DNA from: Phyllobacteriaceae bacterium UBA1940
GTDB lineage: Bacteria > Pseudomonadota > Alphaproteobacteria > Rhizobiales > Rhizobiaceae
Direction of reading: 5' to 3'
Assembly: GCA_002336975.1 (NCBI GenBank)
Contig: DDFA01000135.1
Span: 1 to 39,483 of the forward strand
DNA: 39,483 nt
Below are positions 32,342 to 39,483 of this stretch, one piece after another. Each line of letters starts with the position of its first letter. Position 1 is the first letter of the stretch. The notes under the pieces were generated by a model. That model saw nothing but the letters and a program-made list of their open reading frames with translations. It was not told the origin of the DNA and made no database searches. A program made the translations under genes and the position numbers.

Positions 32342-32560
32342 TCAGTGCGCAGCGCGTTTCGAAGTCCGCTCGTAAAGTTCGCGCACGATGCGGCTAGCGG
32401 TGGTTTCGAACATGAACGGCAGAAAGGCATGGACCAGCGCCGCGCCGGCCGCCATCAGCAGCCGCGACGAGAACCACGCCGCAAAGGCCATGTGGCCGAA
32501 ATAGGTTTCGCCCACGGTCTGCGGGTGATCGGTGAACAGTCTTGCGATGCGTGTCGTCAC
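32342..32560 (-). CDS. DUF6356 family small membrane protein
   Basis: This 72-residue protein, MTTRIARLFTDHPQTVGETY at its start, has a hydrophobic segment (about 24-50: MAFAAWFSSRLLMAAGAALVHAFLPF) and a basic C-terminus. The opening and the central helix match DUF6356, a small alphaproteobacterial membrane protein family of unknown function. I chose GTG 32560, which has GGGGAG 7 bp upstream. An upstream frame to 32680 crosses the Lrp promoter region and is unlikely. It is divergent from the lrp gene. Confidence 0.8.
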   Translation of the reverse strand: MTTRIARLFTDHPQTVGETYFGHMAFAAWFSSRLLMAAGAALVHAFLPFMFETTASRIVRELYERTSKRAAH

Positions 32561-32600
32561 GGCGCGTCTCCCCTTTTTGGGCAGTTCTAACCAAAACAGA

Positions 32601-32615
32601 TGGGAATGCTTCCCA
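32601..32615. promoter_or_regulatory. Putative Lrp operator
   Basis: TGGGAA-TGC-TTCCCA is a perfect 15-bp dyad in the 101-bp gap between the divergent DUF6356 and lrp genes. Lrp/AsnC sites are about 15 bp, so it fits in size. A weaker dyad, GGGA-CAAACA-TCCC, lies near 32643-32656. Confidence 0.5.
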
Positions 32616-32661
32616 ATCTCAGCTTGCATTCGGTCATACTTCGGGACAAACATCCCATCAA

Positions 32662-33129
32662 ATGAACGATCTCGATACAATTGATCGACGCATCCTGTCA
32701 GAACTGCAACGTGACGGCTCGCTGTCGGTCGAGCAGGTGTCGGAACGGGTGCACCTGTCGCGCAACGCCTGCTGGCGGCGGATCAAGCGGCTGGAGGAGG
32801 ACGGCGTCATCACCGGACGGGTGGCGCTGGTTAACGCCGAAAGGATCGGCCTCGGCCTGTCGGTGTTCGTGCTGGTGCGTACCTCGCGACACGATCCGCA
32901 ATGGCTGGAGGCGTTTCGCGAGGCGGTGACGTCGCTGCCCGAGATCACCGGCGTCTACCGCATGTCGGGCGACCTGGACTATGTGCTGCGCGCCCGGGTG
33001 GCGGACGTCAAGGCCTATGACCGGCTCTACCAGCGACTGATCGCAAAAGCGCCGCTGTCGGACGTATCGGCGTCGTTCGTGATGGAAGAAATCCGCGAGA
33101 CCACCGTCTTGCCGGTGGAAATTCGGTGA
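32662..33129 (+). CDS. Lrp/AsnC family transcriptional regulator
   Basis: This 155-residue protein has the N-terminal HTH ([46 protein letters not shown]) and a C-terminal RAM effector domain ([30 protein letters not shown]). Members respond to amino acids and regulate their metabolism or transport. The start at 32662 gives [12 protein letters not shown], the standard opening. It is divergent from the DUF6356 gene across a dyad operator. Confidence 0.94.
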   Translation: MNDLDTIDRRILSELQRDGSLSVEQVSERVHLSRNACWRRIKRLEEDGVITGRVALVNAERIGLGLSVFVLVRTSRHDPQWLEAFREAVTSLPEITGVYRMSGDLDYVLRARVADVKAYDRLYQRLIAKAPLSDVSASFVMEEIRETTVLPVEIR

Positions 33130-33172
33130 GGCCGAGTTGACCGCCGGCCCTGACGGCGGGATAGACGCAGCC

Positions 33173-33637
33173 ATGTCTGAAGCGTTTCCCATCGTCGGCG
33201 TCGTCCGCCTGCCTCATGGCCACGACATCGACCTGCCAGCCTATGAAACAGCCGGCGCGGCCGGCATGGACCTGCGCGCCGCCGTCGCGGAAGACCGGCC
33301 GATGGTGCTGATGCCGGGCAAGCGGGCGCTGGTGCCGACCGGGCTTGTGATCGAACTGCCGCATGGCTTCGAGGCCCAGATCCGCCCGCGCTCCGGCCTC
33401 GCCTTCAAGAACGGAATCACCTGCCTGAACACGCCCGGCACGATCGACAGCGACTATCGCGGCGAAGTGAAGGTGCTGCTGGTCAATCTGGGCGACGAGG
33501 AATTCACCGTCACGCGCGGCCTGCGCATCGCCCAGATGGTGATCGCTCCGGTGGCGCGCGCGACGCTGGAACTGCGCATCGAGGCCGGAACGACCGGGCG
33601 CGGCGTCGGAGGGTTCGGCTCGACCGGAACGGGCTGA
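33173..33637 (+). CDS. dut: Deoxyuridine 5'-triphosphate nucleotidohydrolase
   Basis: This 154-residue trimeric dUTPase has all five motifs: AGMDLRA (30-36), [12 protein letters not shown] (71-82), [17 protein letters not shown] (89-105), [10 protein letters not shown] (118-127) and [10 protein letters not shown] (143-152). It hydrolyses dUTP to dUMP, which prevents uracil incorporation and feeds dTMP synthesis. The start at 33173 suits the family; a TTG at 33137 is unlikely. In many rhizobia dut directly follows coaBC; here it is about 11.5 kb away. Confidence 0.96.
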   Translation: MSEAFPIVGVVRLPHGHDIDLPAYETAGAAGMDLRAAVAEDRPMVLMPGKRALVPTGLVIELPHGFEAQIRPRSGLAFKNGITCLNTPGTIDSDYRGEVKVLLVNLGDEEFTVTRGLRIAQMVIAPVARATLELRIEAGTTGRGVGGFGSTGTG

Positions 33638-33685
33638 TCGAGGCGCCGCCGGCGCTCACAGCCGGCAGGGTCGCCAACCGCATTG

Positions 33686-34687
33686 TCAACTGGCGACCGG
33701 CTCCTGCGCAAACACTTCGGCCAGGATTTCGTAGGAGCGCCTGCGCTTCGCATGGTCGTAGATCTGCGCCGTCACCATCAGTTCGTCGGCGCCGGTGCGG
33801 GCGATGAAGGCGTCGACGCCGGCGCGCACGGTTTGCGGCCCGCCGACGACGGCCAGCGACAACGTCTGGTCGATCATCGCGCGCGCCATCGGCTCCAGCG
33901 TTTCGCGATAATTCGCCTCCGGCGGCTGCAGGCGGCCGCGCCGGTTGGCGCGCATGGCGACAAACGCCTGTTCGAGCGATGAGAACAATTCCCGCGCCTC
34001 GGCATCGGTGTCGGCGGCGCACACGTTCAGTCCCATCATCAGATAGGGTTTTTGCAGGAACTGCGACGGCTGGAACTGGGTGCGGTAGACCTGGATCGCC
34101 TGATCCATGTCGGCGGGCGCAAAGTGCGAGGCGAAGGCGTAGGGCAGGCCGAGCAAGGCGGCGAGCTGCGCGCCATAGAGGCTTGAGCCGAGAATCCAGA
34201 CCGGCACCTGCTGGCCTTCGCCTGGAATGGCGCGAATCTGCTGGCCCGGTTCGGCCGGCGCAAAATAGTTGATCAGTTCGACGACGTCGTGGGGAAAGCC
34301 GTCGACGCCGCCGTCGAGATTGCGGCGCAGCGCCCGCGCCGTCGCCATGTCGGCGCCGGGCGCGCGGCCAAGGCCGAGGTCGATGCGGCCCGGATAGAGC
34401 GCCGCCAGCGTGCCGAACTGTTCGGCGATCACCAGCGGCGCGTGGTTCGGCAGCATGACGCCGCCGGCGCCGACGCGGATCGACGTCGTGCCGCCGGCGA
34501 TATGGCCGATGACCACGGCGGTCGCGGCGCTGGCGATGCCGGGCATGTTGTGATGTTCGGCCAGCCAGTAGCGCCGGTAGCCGAGACGTTCGGCATGGCG
34601 CGCCAGATCGAGGCTGTTGGCCAGCGACTGCGAAGCGTCGCCGCCTTCGAGGATGGGCGCAAGATCAAGAACCGAGAGTGTTGTCAT
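33686..34687 (-). CDS. LLM class flavin-dependent oxidoreductase (luciferase-like)
   Basis: This 333-residue protein begins [16 protein letters not shown] and has [64 protein letters not shown], and [15 protein letters not shown]. These mark the bacterial luciferase-like monooxygenase fold of the MsnO8 type. It uses reduced FMN from a separate reductase; the substrate is unknown. I chose Met 34687 over the upstream Met 34738. Confidence 0.92.
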   Translation of the reverse strand: MTTLSVLDLAPILEGGDASQSLANSLDLARHAERLGYRRYWLAEHHNMPGIASAATAVVIGHIAGGTTSIRVGAGGVMLPNHAPLVIAEQFGTLAALYPGRIDLGLGRAPGADMATARALRRNLDGGVDGFPHDVVELINYFAPAEPGQQIRAIPGEGQQVPVWILGSSLYGAQLAALLGLPYAFASHFAPADMDQAIQVYRTQFQPSQFLQKPYLMMGLNVCAADTDAEARELFSSLEQAFVAMRANRRGRLQPPEANYRETLEPMARAMIDQTLSLAVVGGPQTVRAGVDAFIARTGADELMVTAQIYDHAKRRRSYEILAEVFAQEPVAS

Positions 34688-34791
34688 CGGTCCGATATAG
34701 GCATGGGCGGGCGGATATGCAGTAGGCGGCGCGCGCAATCACAACTCGTGACGCCAGTAAGGATTTGTGAGGTGGAATGGCCATTTCCGGC

Positions 34792-34819
34792 TTGAAAAAT
34801 CAGGTTTTCTGCGTATGTA
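34792..34819 (+). promoter_or_regulatory. Putative promoter of the DUF6481 gene
   Basis: TTGAAA (34792-34797) and TATGTA (34814-34819) are 16 bp apart, with transcription starting about 30 bp before the GTG start. A palindrome AATGGCCATT (34776-34785) lies just upstream of the -35. Confidence 0.5.
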
Positions 34820-34854
34820 AGCGGCGCGGAATGACTGCAAGAGAGACTTCATAA

Positions 34855-35274
34855 GTGGCAATTTACAGGGAAAAAGACTTCAACGAGCGCAGGAATGCGG
34901 CCGTTGAAGCGAAGCAGGCATTGCTTGCCCGCTTCAAGTCGCGCCCTGGCCCGGACGATCCGACCGTGATCGCCCGCCAGGAAGAGCGCAAGAAGATTCT
35001 GGAAGCGCGCGCCGAGCGCGACAAGGAAAAGGAAAAGCTGCGTCAGGAGCGGCTCGCCCGCGAGGCGGCCGAACGCGCCGAGGCCGAGCGCATCGCCGAG
35101 ATCGCCCGCAAGGAAGCCGAGGAAAAGGCTCGCCTTGAGGCCGAGGCGCGCGACGCCGAGGAACGCGAGCGCGTTGCGCACCAATTGGCGAACGAAGCCG
35201 AGCAGAAGGCCAAGCGCGACGCCCGTTATGCGGCGCGCAAGGCGCGCACCGGCGGACACCGCCGCACCGCCTGA
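34855..35274 (+). CDS. DUF6481 family highly charged coiled-coil protein
   Basis: This 139-residue protein begins MAIYREKDFNERRNAAVEAKQALLARFKSRPGPDDP. It continues as one long Glu/Lys/Arg/Ala-rich helix (about 40-120) and ends AKRDARYAARKARTGGHRRTA. The opening and closing patterns match DUF6481. It has no signal peptide or membrane segment, so it is probably cytosolic and may bind nucleic acid through its basic tail; this is inference. Start GTG 34855. It has its own promoter and a strong terminator. Confidence 0.85.
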   Translation: MAIYREKDFNERRNAAVEAKQALLARFKSRPGPDDPTVIARQEERKKILEARAERDKEKEKLRQERLAREAAERAEAERIAEIARKEAEEKARLEAEARDAEERERVAHQLANEAEQKAKRDARYAARKARTGGHRRTA

Positions 35275-35297
35275 ACCGCGGCCACAGCGAAACAGAC

Positions 35298-35323
35298 AAG
35301 CCCGGCGGCGACGCCGGGCTTTT
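35298..35323. terminator. Bidirectional Rho-independent terminator
   Basis: AAGCCCGGCG (35298-35307), a GCGA tetraloop (GNRA type) and CGCCGGGCTT (35312-35321) form a perfect 10-bp stem followed by TTC. It ends the DUF6481 gene on the plus strand. On the minus strand it follows the small basic gene at 35334-35465. Confidence 0.85.
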
Positions 35324-35333
35324 CGTTGTTGCT

Positions 35334-35465
35334 TTACTTGTCTTTCTTGGGTTTGCCGGCGCGCAGCGGTTCAACCTTCGGAGCGTCCGTCTTGGCGGGT
35401 TTCGCCTTGGCGTCCTTCTTCGGTTTTCGAACTTCCTTGCCGGGCCTCATAGCGCCTTTTGCCAT
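35334..35465 (-). CDS. Small very basic protein (43 residues), hypothetical
   Basis: This short gene encodes MAKGAMRPGKEVRKPKKDAKAK, followed by another 21 residues rich in Lys, Pro and Ala, ending KPKKDK. GGAG (in GAGGAGATC) lies 10 bp before the ATG, and the stop sits 11 bp from the shared terminator. Similar Lys-rich peptides with MAKG/MARG openings occur in rhizobia, but I know no function. It is disordered and could bind nucleic acid or ribosomes. It converges on the DUF6481 gene. Confidence 0.7.
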   Translation of the reverse strand: MAKGAMRPGKEVRKPKKDAKAKPAKTDAPKVEPLRAGKPKKDK

Positions 35466-35547
35466 GACCTGATCTCCTCGTAGCGGACAGCGCCATCAAA
35501 TCCCAAGCATGGCGATTTTCAAGCGGCAATCGTACGCCCGGCCCGCT

Positions 35548-36780
35548 TCAATCGTCTCCATCGACGACCCGCAGCTTGAGCTGGCCGGTGCGCGACTGCA
35601 CCGCGCGGTCCTTCTCCGGCGCCTCGGCCTGTTCGCCGAACTCCAGCGCCTCGATCTTCTGGCCGCGCCTCGTCACTTTTTCGGTCGAGGTGACGATCTG
35701 CTCGATGTCCTTTGCGGTCAGCGCGAAATGGCCCTGCAGCTTGCGCACCCGGTCGTCGAGACGGTTGACGTCCTCCATCAGCCGGATCACCTCGCCTTGG
35801 ATCAGATGCGCCTGCTCGCGCATGCGCGCGTCTTTCAACACCGACTGGATGACCTGGATCGACAGCATCAGCAGCGACGGCGACACAATGACGATGCGCG
35901 AGCGATGAGCGCGCTGGACGAGGTTTTCGAAATTCTCGTGAATCTCGGCGAAGATCGATTCCGACGGCACGAACATGAAGGCGGTGTCCTGGGTTTCGCC
36001 GACGAGAAAATACTTCTCGGCGATCGCCTTGATGTGCACCTCGACGTCGCGGCGAAACCCTTGCGCTGCGGCGCGCGCGGCGTCCGGTCCCGCCTCTTCC
36101 GACGCCTTGATGGCGTTCCAGCTTTCGAGCGGGAACTTTGCGTCGACGACCAGCGGCGGCGTGCCGTTGGGCATGAACACGACGCAGTCCGGCCGGTTGC
36201 CGTTGGACAGGGTGTACTGGAATTCATAGGCGCCCATCGGCAGCCCGTCGGTGACGATCGCTTCCATCCGCGACTGGCCGAACGCGCCGCGCGTCTGCTT
36301 GTTGGACAAGATCGCCTGCAACTGCACCACCTGGCCCGCCAGCGACTGGATGTTGGACTGGGCGGTGTCGATCACCGCCAGCCGCTCCTGCAGTTTCGTC
36401 AGGCTTTCCTGGGTGCTCCTGGTCTGGTCGGTCATCGACTGGCCGATGCGGCCGGTCATCGCATCGAGCCGTTGGCCGAGCGACTGGTTCAACTCCGCCT
36501 GGCGCGAGCCGATCAGGTCGGCCATCGCGCCCATGCGGCCCTGCATCTCGGCCTGGGCGCGCGCGATCTCGGCCATGCGCTGCTCGGCCTCGCGGGCAAG
36601 CTGAGCCGATTCCGCCGCTGCAACGGCGCGGGCGCGGCCGGCCCGCCAGAGCCCGCCAGTCAGACCAGCGAGCAAAAGCGCAAGCAGGATCGCCGCAAAA
36701 GCGAGCAGATGCCCCAGTGTCACGATAGTTGCGCCCAGTTGCGCCACCGGCTCGGAAAGGATCGATTGCAGACCGTTCAT
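35548..36780 (-). CDS. rmuC: DNA recombination protein RmuC
   Basis: This 410-residue protein has an N-terminal transmembrane helix (about 20-44), a long coiled coil (about 50-160), and the RmuC nuclease-like domain: KQTRGAFGQSRMEAIV, then VVDAKFPLESWNAI, then AFMFVPSESIFAEIHENF. RmuC limits inversions at short repeats and is related to PD-(D/E)XK nucleases. It is divergent from def across a gap of about 100 bp, a common arrangement in rhizobia. Confidence 0.94.
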   Translation of the reverse strand: MNGLQSILSEPVAQLGATIVTLGHLLAFAAILLALLLAGLTGGLWRAGRARAVAAAESAQLAREAEQRMAEIARAQAEMQGRMGAMADLIGSRQAELNQSLGQRLDAMTGRIGQSMTDQTRSTQESLTKLQERLAVIDTAQSNIQSLAGQVVQLQAILSNKQTRGAFGQSRMEAIVTDGLPMGAYEFQYTLSNGNRPDCVVFMPNGTPPLVVDAKFPLESWNAIKASEEAGPDAARAAAQGFRRDVEVHIKAIAEKYFLVGETQDTAFMFVPSESIFAEIHENFENLVQRAHRSRIVIVSPSLLMLSIQVIQSVLKDARMREQAHLIQGEVIRLMEDVNRLDDRVRKLQGHFALTAKDIEQIVTSTEKVTRRGQKIEALEFGEQAEAPEKDRAVQSRTGQLKLRVVDGDD

Positions 36781-36881
36781 CGCTCCAGTCTAGGCGATTC
36801 GGCGGCCCGCGTCAGATCAAAGCGTGAACGATTGATCGTGCGGCCGTTGACGGCCCCGGCGCGATTTCCTAGGTGAGCGCC

Positions 36882-37388
36882 ATGTCCGTGAAACCGCTGA
36901 TCATCCTGCCCGATCCCGTGCTGCGCCTCCAATCGGCGAAAGTGGAGCGCGTCGACGCGCCGCTGCTGAAACTCGCCGACGACATGCTGGAGACGATGTA
37001 TGACGCGCCGGGCATCGGCCTCGCCGCCATCCAGGTCGGCGAACCGGTCCGGCTGGTGGTGATCGACCTCGCCAAGGAAGGCGAACCGCGCGCGCCGACG
37101 ATCTTCATCAACCCGGAAATCGTCGCCCTGGGCGACGGCGTTAACGTGCACGAGGAAGGCTGCCTGTCGATCCCCGACTACTATGCCGAGGTCGAGCGGC
37201 CCGACACGGTGACGGTCAGCTATCTCGACGCCAAGGGCAAGCAGCAGCAGATCGAGGCCGGCGGGCTGATGTCGGTGTGCCTGCAGCACGAGATCGACCA
37301 TCTCAACGGCACGCTGTTCATCGACCACATCTCGAAACTGAAGCGCGACATGGTGGTGAAGAAATTCAGGAAACGCTACCGCGCCTGA
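36882..37388 (+). CDS. def: Peptide deformylase
   Basis: This 168-residue metalloenzyme has the three PDF motifs: GIGLAAIQ (44-51), EGCLS (92-96, Cys94 as metal ligand) and QHEIDH (135-140, His136 and His140). It removes the formyl group from nascent proteins. I chose ATG 36882, with AGGTGAG 4-5 bp upstream; GTG 36873 is possible. The usual downstream partners fmt and truA are absent; deoA ends 2 bp away on the other strand. Confidence 0.96.
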   Translation: MSVKPLIILPDPVLRLQSAKVERVDAPLLKLADDMLETMYDAPGIGLAAIQVGEPVRLVVIDLAKEGEPRAPTIFINPEIVALGDGVNVHEEGCLSIPDYYAEVERPDTVTVSYLDAKGKQQQIEAGGLMSVCLQHEIDHLNGTLFIDHISKLKRDMVVKKFRKRYRA

Positions 37389-37390
37389 AA

Positions 37391-38737
37391 TCAGGGGCGT
37401 CCGATACGCCGCTTCACCGCCGGACCGGAGGCGGCCCCGCTGTTTGACAGGCGATAGGCCGCGCGCACCGCATCCTCTGCTTCTTGCGCCTGCGTTTCGC
37501 TGCGGGCGTGGACAACCGCCAGCGCATCGCCCTTTGACAGTTTTGCCCCCAACGGCGCAAGCGCGGTGAAGCCGACCGCCGGGTCGACCTTGTCCTGCGG
37601 CCGGGTTCGGCCGCCGCCCATGGCGACGACGGCGAGGCCGATGTCGCGGGTGGCAATCTCCGCCACGATGCCGGCGGCCGAAGCCGCGATCTCGCGCACC
37701 ACCGGGGCGTTCGGCAGATAGGCCTGCATGTTATCAATAAAGTCCGCGGGGCCTCCGAGGTCGGCGACCATGCGTCCGAAAATCTCCGCCGCCTTGCCGC
37801 CGTCCAGCGCCGCCTTCGCCCTGGCGCGCGCCTGCTTTCGATCGTCCGCGACGCCCGCCGACGCCAGCATCTCGGCGGCCAGCGCCAGCGTCACCTCCAG
37901 GAGCCGCCTGTCCCGCGTCTTGCCGGTGAGGAAATCGACGGCATTGGCGACCTCGACCGCATTGCCGGCGGCCGACGCCAGCGGCTCGTTCATGTCGGTG
38001 ATCAGCGCCGTTGTCGGCATGCCGGCGCCGTTGGCCACTTCCACCAGCGATTTCGTCAGCGCGCTGGCGTCGCGGGCGCTCGCCATGAACGCGCCATTGC
38101 CGCTCTTGACGTCGAGCACCAGCGCGTCGAGCCCCGCCGCCAGTTTCTTCGACAGGATCGAGGCGGTGATCAGCGGGATCGACTCGACCGTCGCGGTGAC
38201 GTCGCGAATGGCGTAGAGGCGCCGGTCCGCCGGCGCGAGGTCCCCCGTCTGGCCGATCACCGCGCAGCCGACTTCGCGCACGACGCGGCGGAAGACGTCG
38301 AGATCGGGCTGCGCGCGGTAGCCGGGAATGGCGTCGAGCTTGTCGAGCGTGCCGCCGGTGTGGCCGAGGCCGCGGCCCGAGATCATCGGCACGTAGCCCC
38401 CGCAGGCGGCCACCAGCGGGGCGATGACGAGGCTCGTCGCGTCGCCGATTCCGCCGGTCGAATGCTTGTCGAGCGTGGGGCCGTCGAGGCCCTCGGCGCT
38501 CCAGTCCAGCAGGACGCCCGAACGCGCCATCGCCTGCGTCAGCGCCACACGCTCGCCCAGCGTCATGCCGCGAAAGAACACCGCCATCGCGAAGGCGGCG
38601 GCCTGGCTGTCGGCGACGCGGCCGTCGACGAGCCCGGCGATGAAGCGCGCGATGTCGGCGGCCGGCAGTTCGGCCCCGTCGCGCTTGGCGCGGATGATCT
38701 CCTGCGGCGGAAGCTCCGCCGCCTGCGGCTGGCTCAT
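37391..38737 (-). CDS. deoA: Thymidine phosphorylase
   Basis: This 448-residue enzyme converts thymidine and phosphate to thymine and 2-deoxyribose 1-phosphate. It has the phosphate-binding KHSTGGIGD (91-99), the glycosyltransferase signature SGRGLGHTGGTLDKLDAIPG, LDVKSGNGAFM, and a C-terminal PYNP-like domain (GLAVVAMGGGRTRPQDKVDPAVGF). The start overlaps the deoC stop by ATGA (38734-38737), so the two are coupled. Its stop lies 2 bp from the def stop. Confidence 0.95.
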   Translation of the reverse strand: MSQPQAAELPPQEIIRAKRDGAELPAADIARFIAGLVDGRVADSQAAAFAMAVFFRGMTLGERVALTQAMARSGVLLDWSAEGLDGPTLDKHSTGGIGDATSLVIAPLVAACGGYVPMISGRGLGHTGGTLDKLDAIPGYRAQPDLDVFRRVVREVGCAVIGQTGDLAPADRRLYAIRDVTATVESIPLITASILSKKLAAGLDALVLDVKSGNGAFMASARDASALTKSLVEVANGAGMPTTALITDMNEPLASAAGNAVEVANAVDFLTGKTRDRRLLEVTLALAAEMLASAGVADDRKQARARAKAALDGGKAAEIFGRMVADLGGPADFIDNMQAYLPNAPVVREIAASAAGIVAEIATRDIGLAVVAMGGGRTRPQDKVDPAVGFTALAPLGAKLSKGDALAVVHARSETQAQEAEDAVRAAYRLSNSGAASGPAVKRRIGRP

Positions 38738-39483
38738 GCCTTCGGCTCCGACGCGATCTGCTGGAGCAGCACGTCGATGAGCCGGCTCGCGCCGAGGCGG
38801 AAGCGCTCCGGGCTCGCCCAATGCAGCTCGTCGTCGTCCTTGAAATCGGCCATCGCCTCGTCGGCCATGGCGAGATACTCGGCCGCCTCGCGCGCCTCCG
38901 CGACGCCGCCCGAAATCTTGACGCCGCAGTCATGGCCCGAGCCGGAGATGACGTCGAGCATCGTCTCGACCGCCGCGGGCGTCGCGCCGCGCGGCGTGCG
39001 CCCGGTCGAGGTCTTGAGGAAATCGGCGCCGCCCTCCTCGATCGCCATCGCGGCGGCGAGCGCGATCGCGTCCTGCGTCTTCAGTTCGCCGGTCTCCAGA
39101 ATCCATTTCAGCGTCGTCGCCCCCGCCGCCTCGCGCCCGGCTTCAAGCGCGGCGATGGCGGTCTCCATGCGATCTTCGAGAATGGCGCGCCAGGGGATGA
39201 CGACGTCGATCTCCTCCGCGCCCGCGTCGACCGCCGTCTCGATCTCGCGGCGCAGCGCCGCGGCGTCCTCCCCGCCATCGGGGAAATTGGCGACCGTCGC
39301 GACCTTGATCCCGGTGCCTTCGAGGCGCGAACGGGCGCGCTCGACGAAACGCGGCCAGACGCAGATCGCCGCGACGGGGCCGTAGATGGTCTGGGCGCGG
39401 TCGCACAGCGCGTCGAGGCTTGCCTCGTCGGCGGCGTCGGAAAGGTCGGTGAGGTCGAGCGCGGCGAGGCAGCGGCGGGCGGG
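38734..39483 (-). CDS. deoC: Deoxyribose-phosphate aldolase, N-terminus missing
   Basis: The reading frame runs from the window edge without a start: PARRCLAALDLTDLSDAAD, then AICVWPRFVERA, VATVANFPDGG, and EEIDVVIPWRAIL. Next come LKWILETGEL with the catalytic-network Lys, ADFLKTSTGRT with the Schiff-base Lys, and CGVKISGGV. This is the longer, E. coli-like class of DeoC. It cleaves 2-deoxyribose 5-phosphate to glyceraldehyde 3-phosphate and acetaldehyde. About 249 residues are present, with an internal Met at 39168 that is not the start. It is coupled to deoA. Confidence 0.93.
   Translation of the reverse strand, partial: PARRCLAALDLTDLSDAADEASLDALCDRAQTIYGPVAAICVWPRFVERARSRLEGTGIKVATVANFPDGGEDAAALRREIETAVDAGAEEIDVVIPWRAILEDRMETAIAALEAGREAAGATTLKWILETGELKTQDAIALAAAMAIEEGGADFLKTSTGRTPRGATPAAVETMLDVISGSGHDCGVKISGGVAEAREAAEYLAMADEAMADFKDDDELHWASPERFRLGASRLIDVLLQQIASEPKA

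Noticed and set aside
37380..37400. CCTGA-AA-TCAGG hairpin between def and deoA as a terminator
   Set aside because: The 2-nt loop is too small, the stem is 5 bp and no T-tract follows.
1..39483. CRISPR array, prophage, integron or insertion sequence
   Set aside because: No regularly spaced repeats, transposase, integrase or phage structural genes were seen on either strand.

Overview
This is a GC-rich chromosomal window from an alphaproteobacterium, most likely of the Hyphomicrobiales (Rhizobiales), near Mesorhizobium or Phyllobacteriaceae relatives. I infer this from the rpmH-rnpA-yidC order, the short SRP RNA beside dnaX-ybaB, the ubiE-ubiB-coaBC block, rmuC divergent to def, and DUF6356 and DUF6481 proteins of rhizobial type. 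Nearly all of it is chromosomal housekeeping. There is no prophage, transposase, CRISPR array, tRNA or 16S/23S rRNA.

Layout. 1-633 (minus): rpmH-rnpA-yidC, with yidC cut by the window edge. 955-4642 (plus): a TVP38/TMEM64 membrane protein, a MerA/Lpd-like disulfide oxidoreductase and an orphan histidine kinase. An AT-rich gap follows, then a TetR regulator, a CadR/PbrR-type MerR regulator divergent from an L,D-transpeptidase lipoprotein, and a lytic transglycosylase. 8511-12020 (mostly minus): ffs-dnaX-ybaB-recR, with a GNAT gene on the opposite strand between ybaB and recR. 12177-17283: HIT protein, nudC, a SAF-domain oxidoreductase, an aspartic protease, and upp and add for nucleobase salvage.

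17403-22233 (plus): ubiE-ubiB, then a VapBC/FitAB-like toxin-antitoxin pair, coaBC and a GNAT. 22246-27592 (minus): an ArsR-SRPBCC-VOC operon, a 1-Cys peroxiredoxin, DUF4112, gabT and an orphan AAA ATPase. 27660-33637: prfC, a DNA alkylation repair protein, an MFS exporter, a second SRPBCC protein, DUF6356 divergent from an Lrp regulator, and dut. 33686-39483: an LLM flavin oxidoreductase, DUF6481 and a 43-residue basic protein sharing a terminator, rmuC/def divergent, and deoC-deoA, with deoC cut by the window edge.

I see no clear-cut new defence or mobile system. The points most worth a second look are these. The toxin-antitoxin pair between ubiB and coaBC has its own promoter and operator, but its PIN toxin has Gly where the first catalytic Asp should be. 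CoaBC carries Ser at the position of the decarboxylase catalytic Cys. DnaX lacks most cysteines of its zinc module. The MerR-type metal sensor has a perfect operator but no efflux gene nearby. The arsR promoter lies between two operator-like dyads. There is also a lone AAA/STAND-like ATPase of unknown role.
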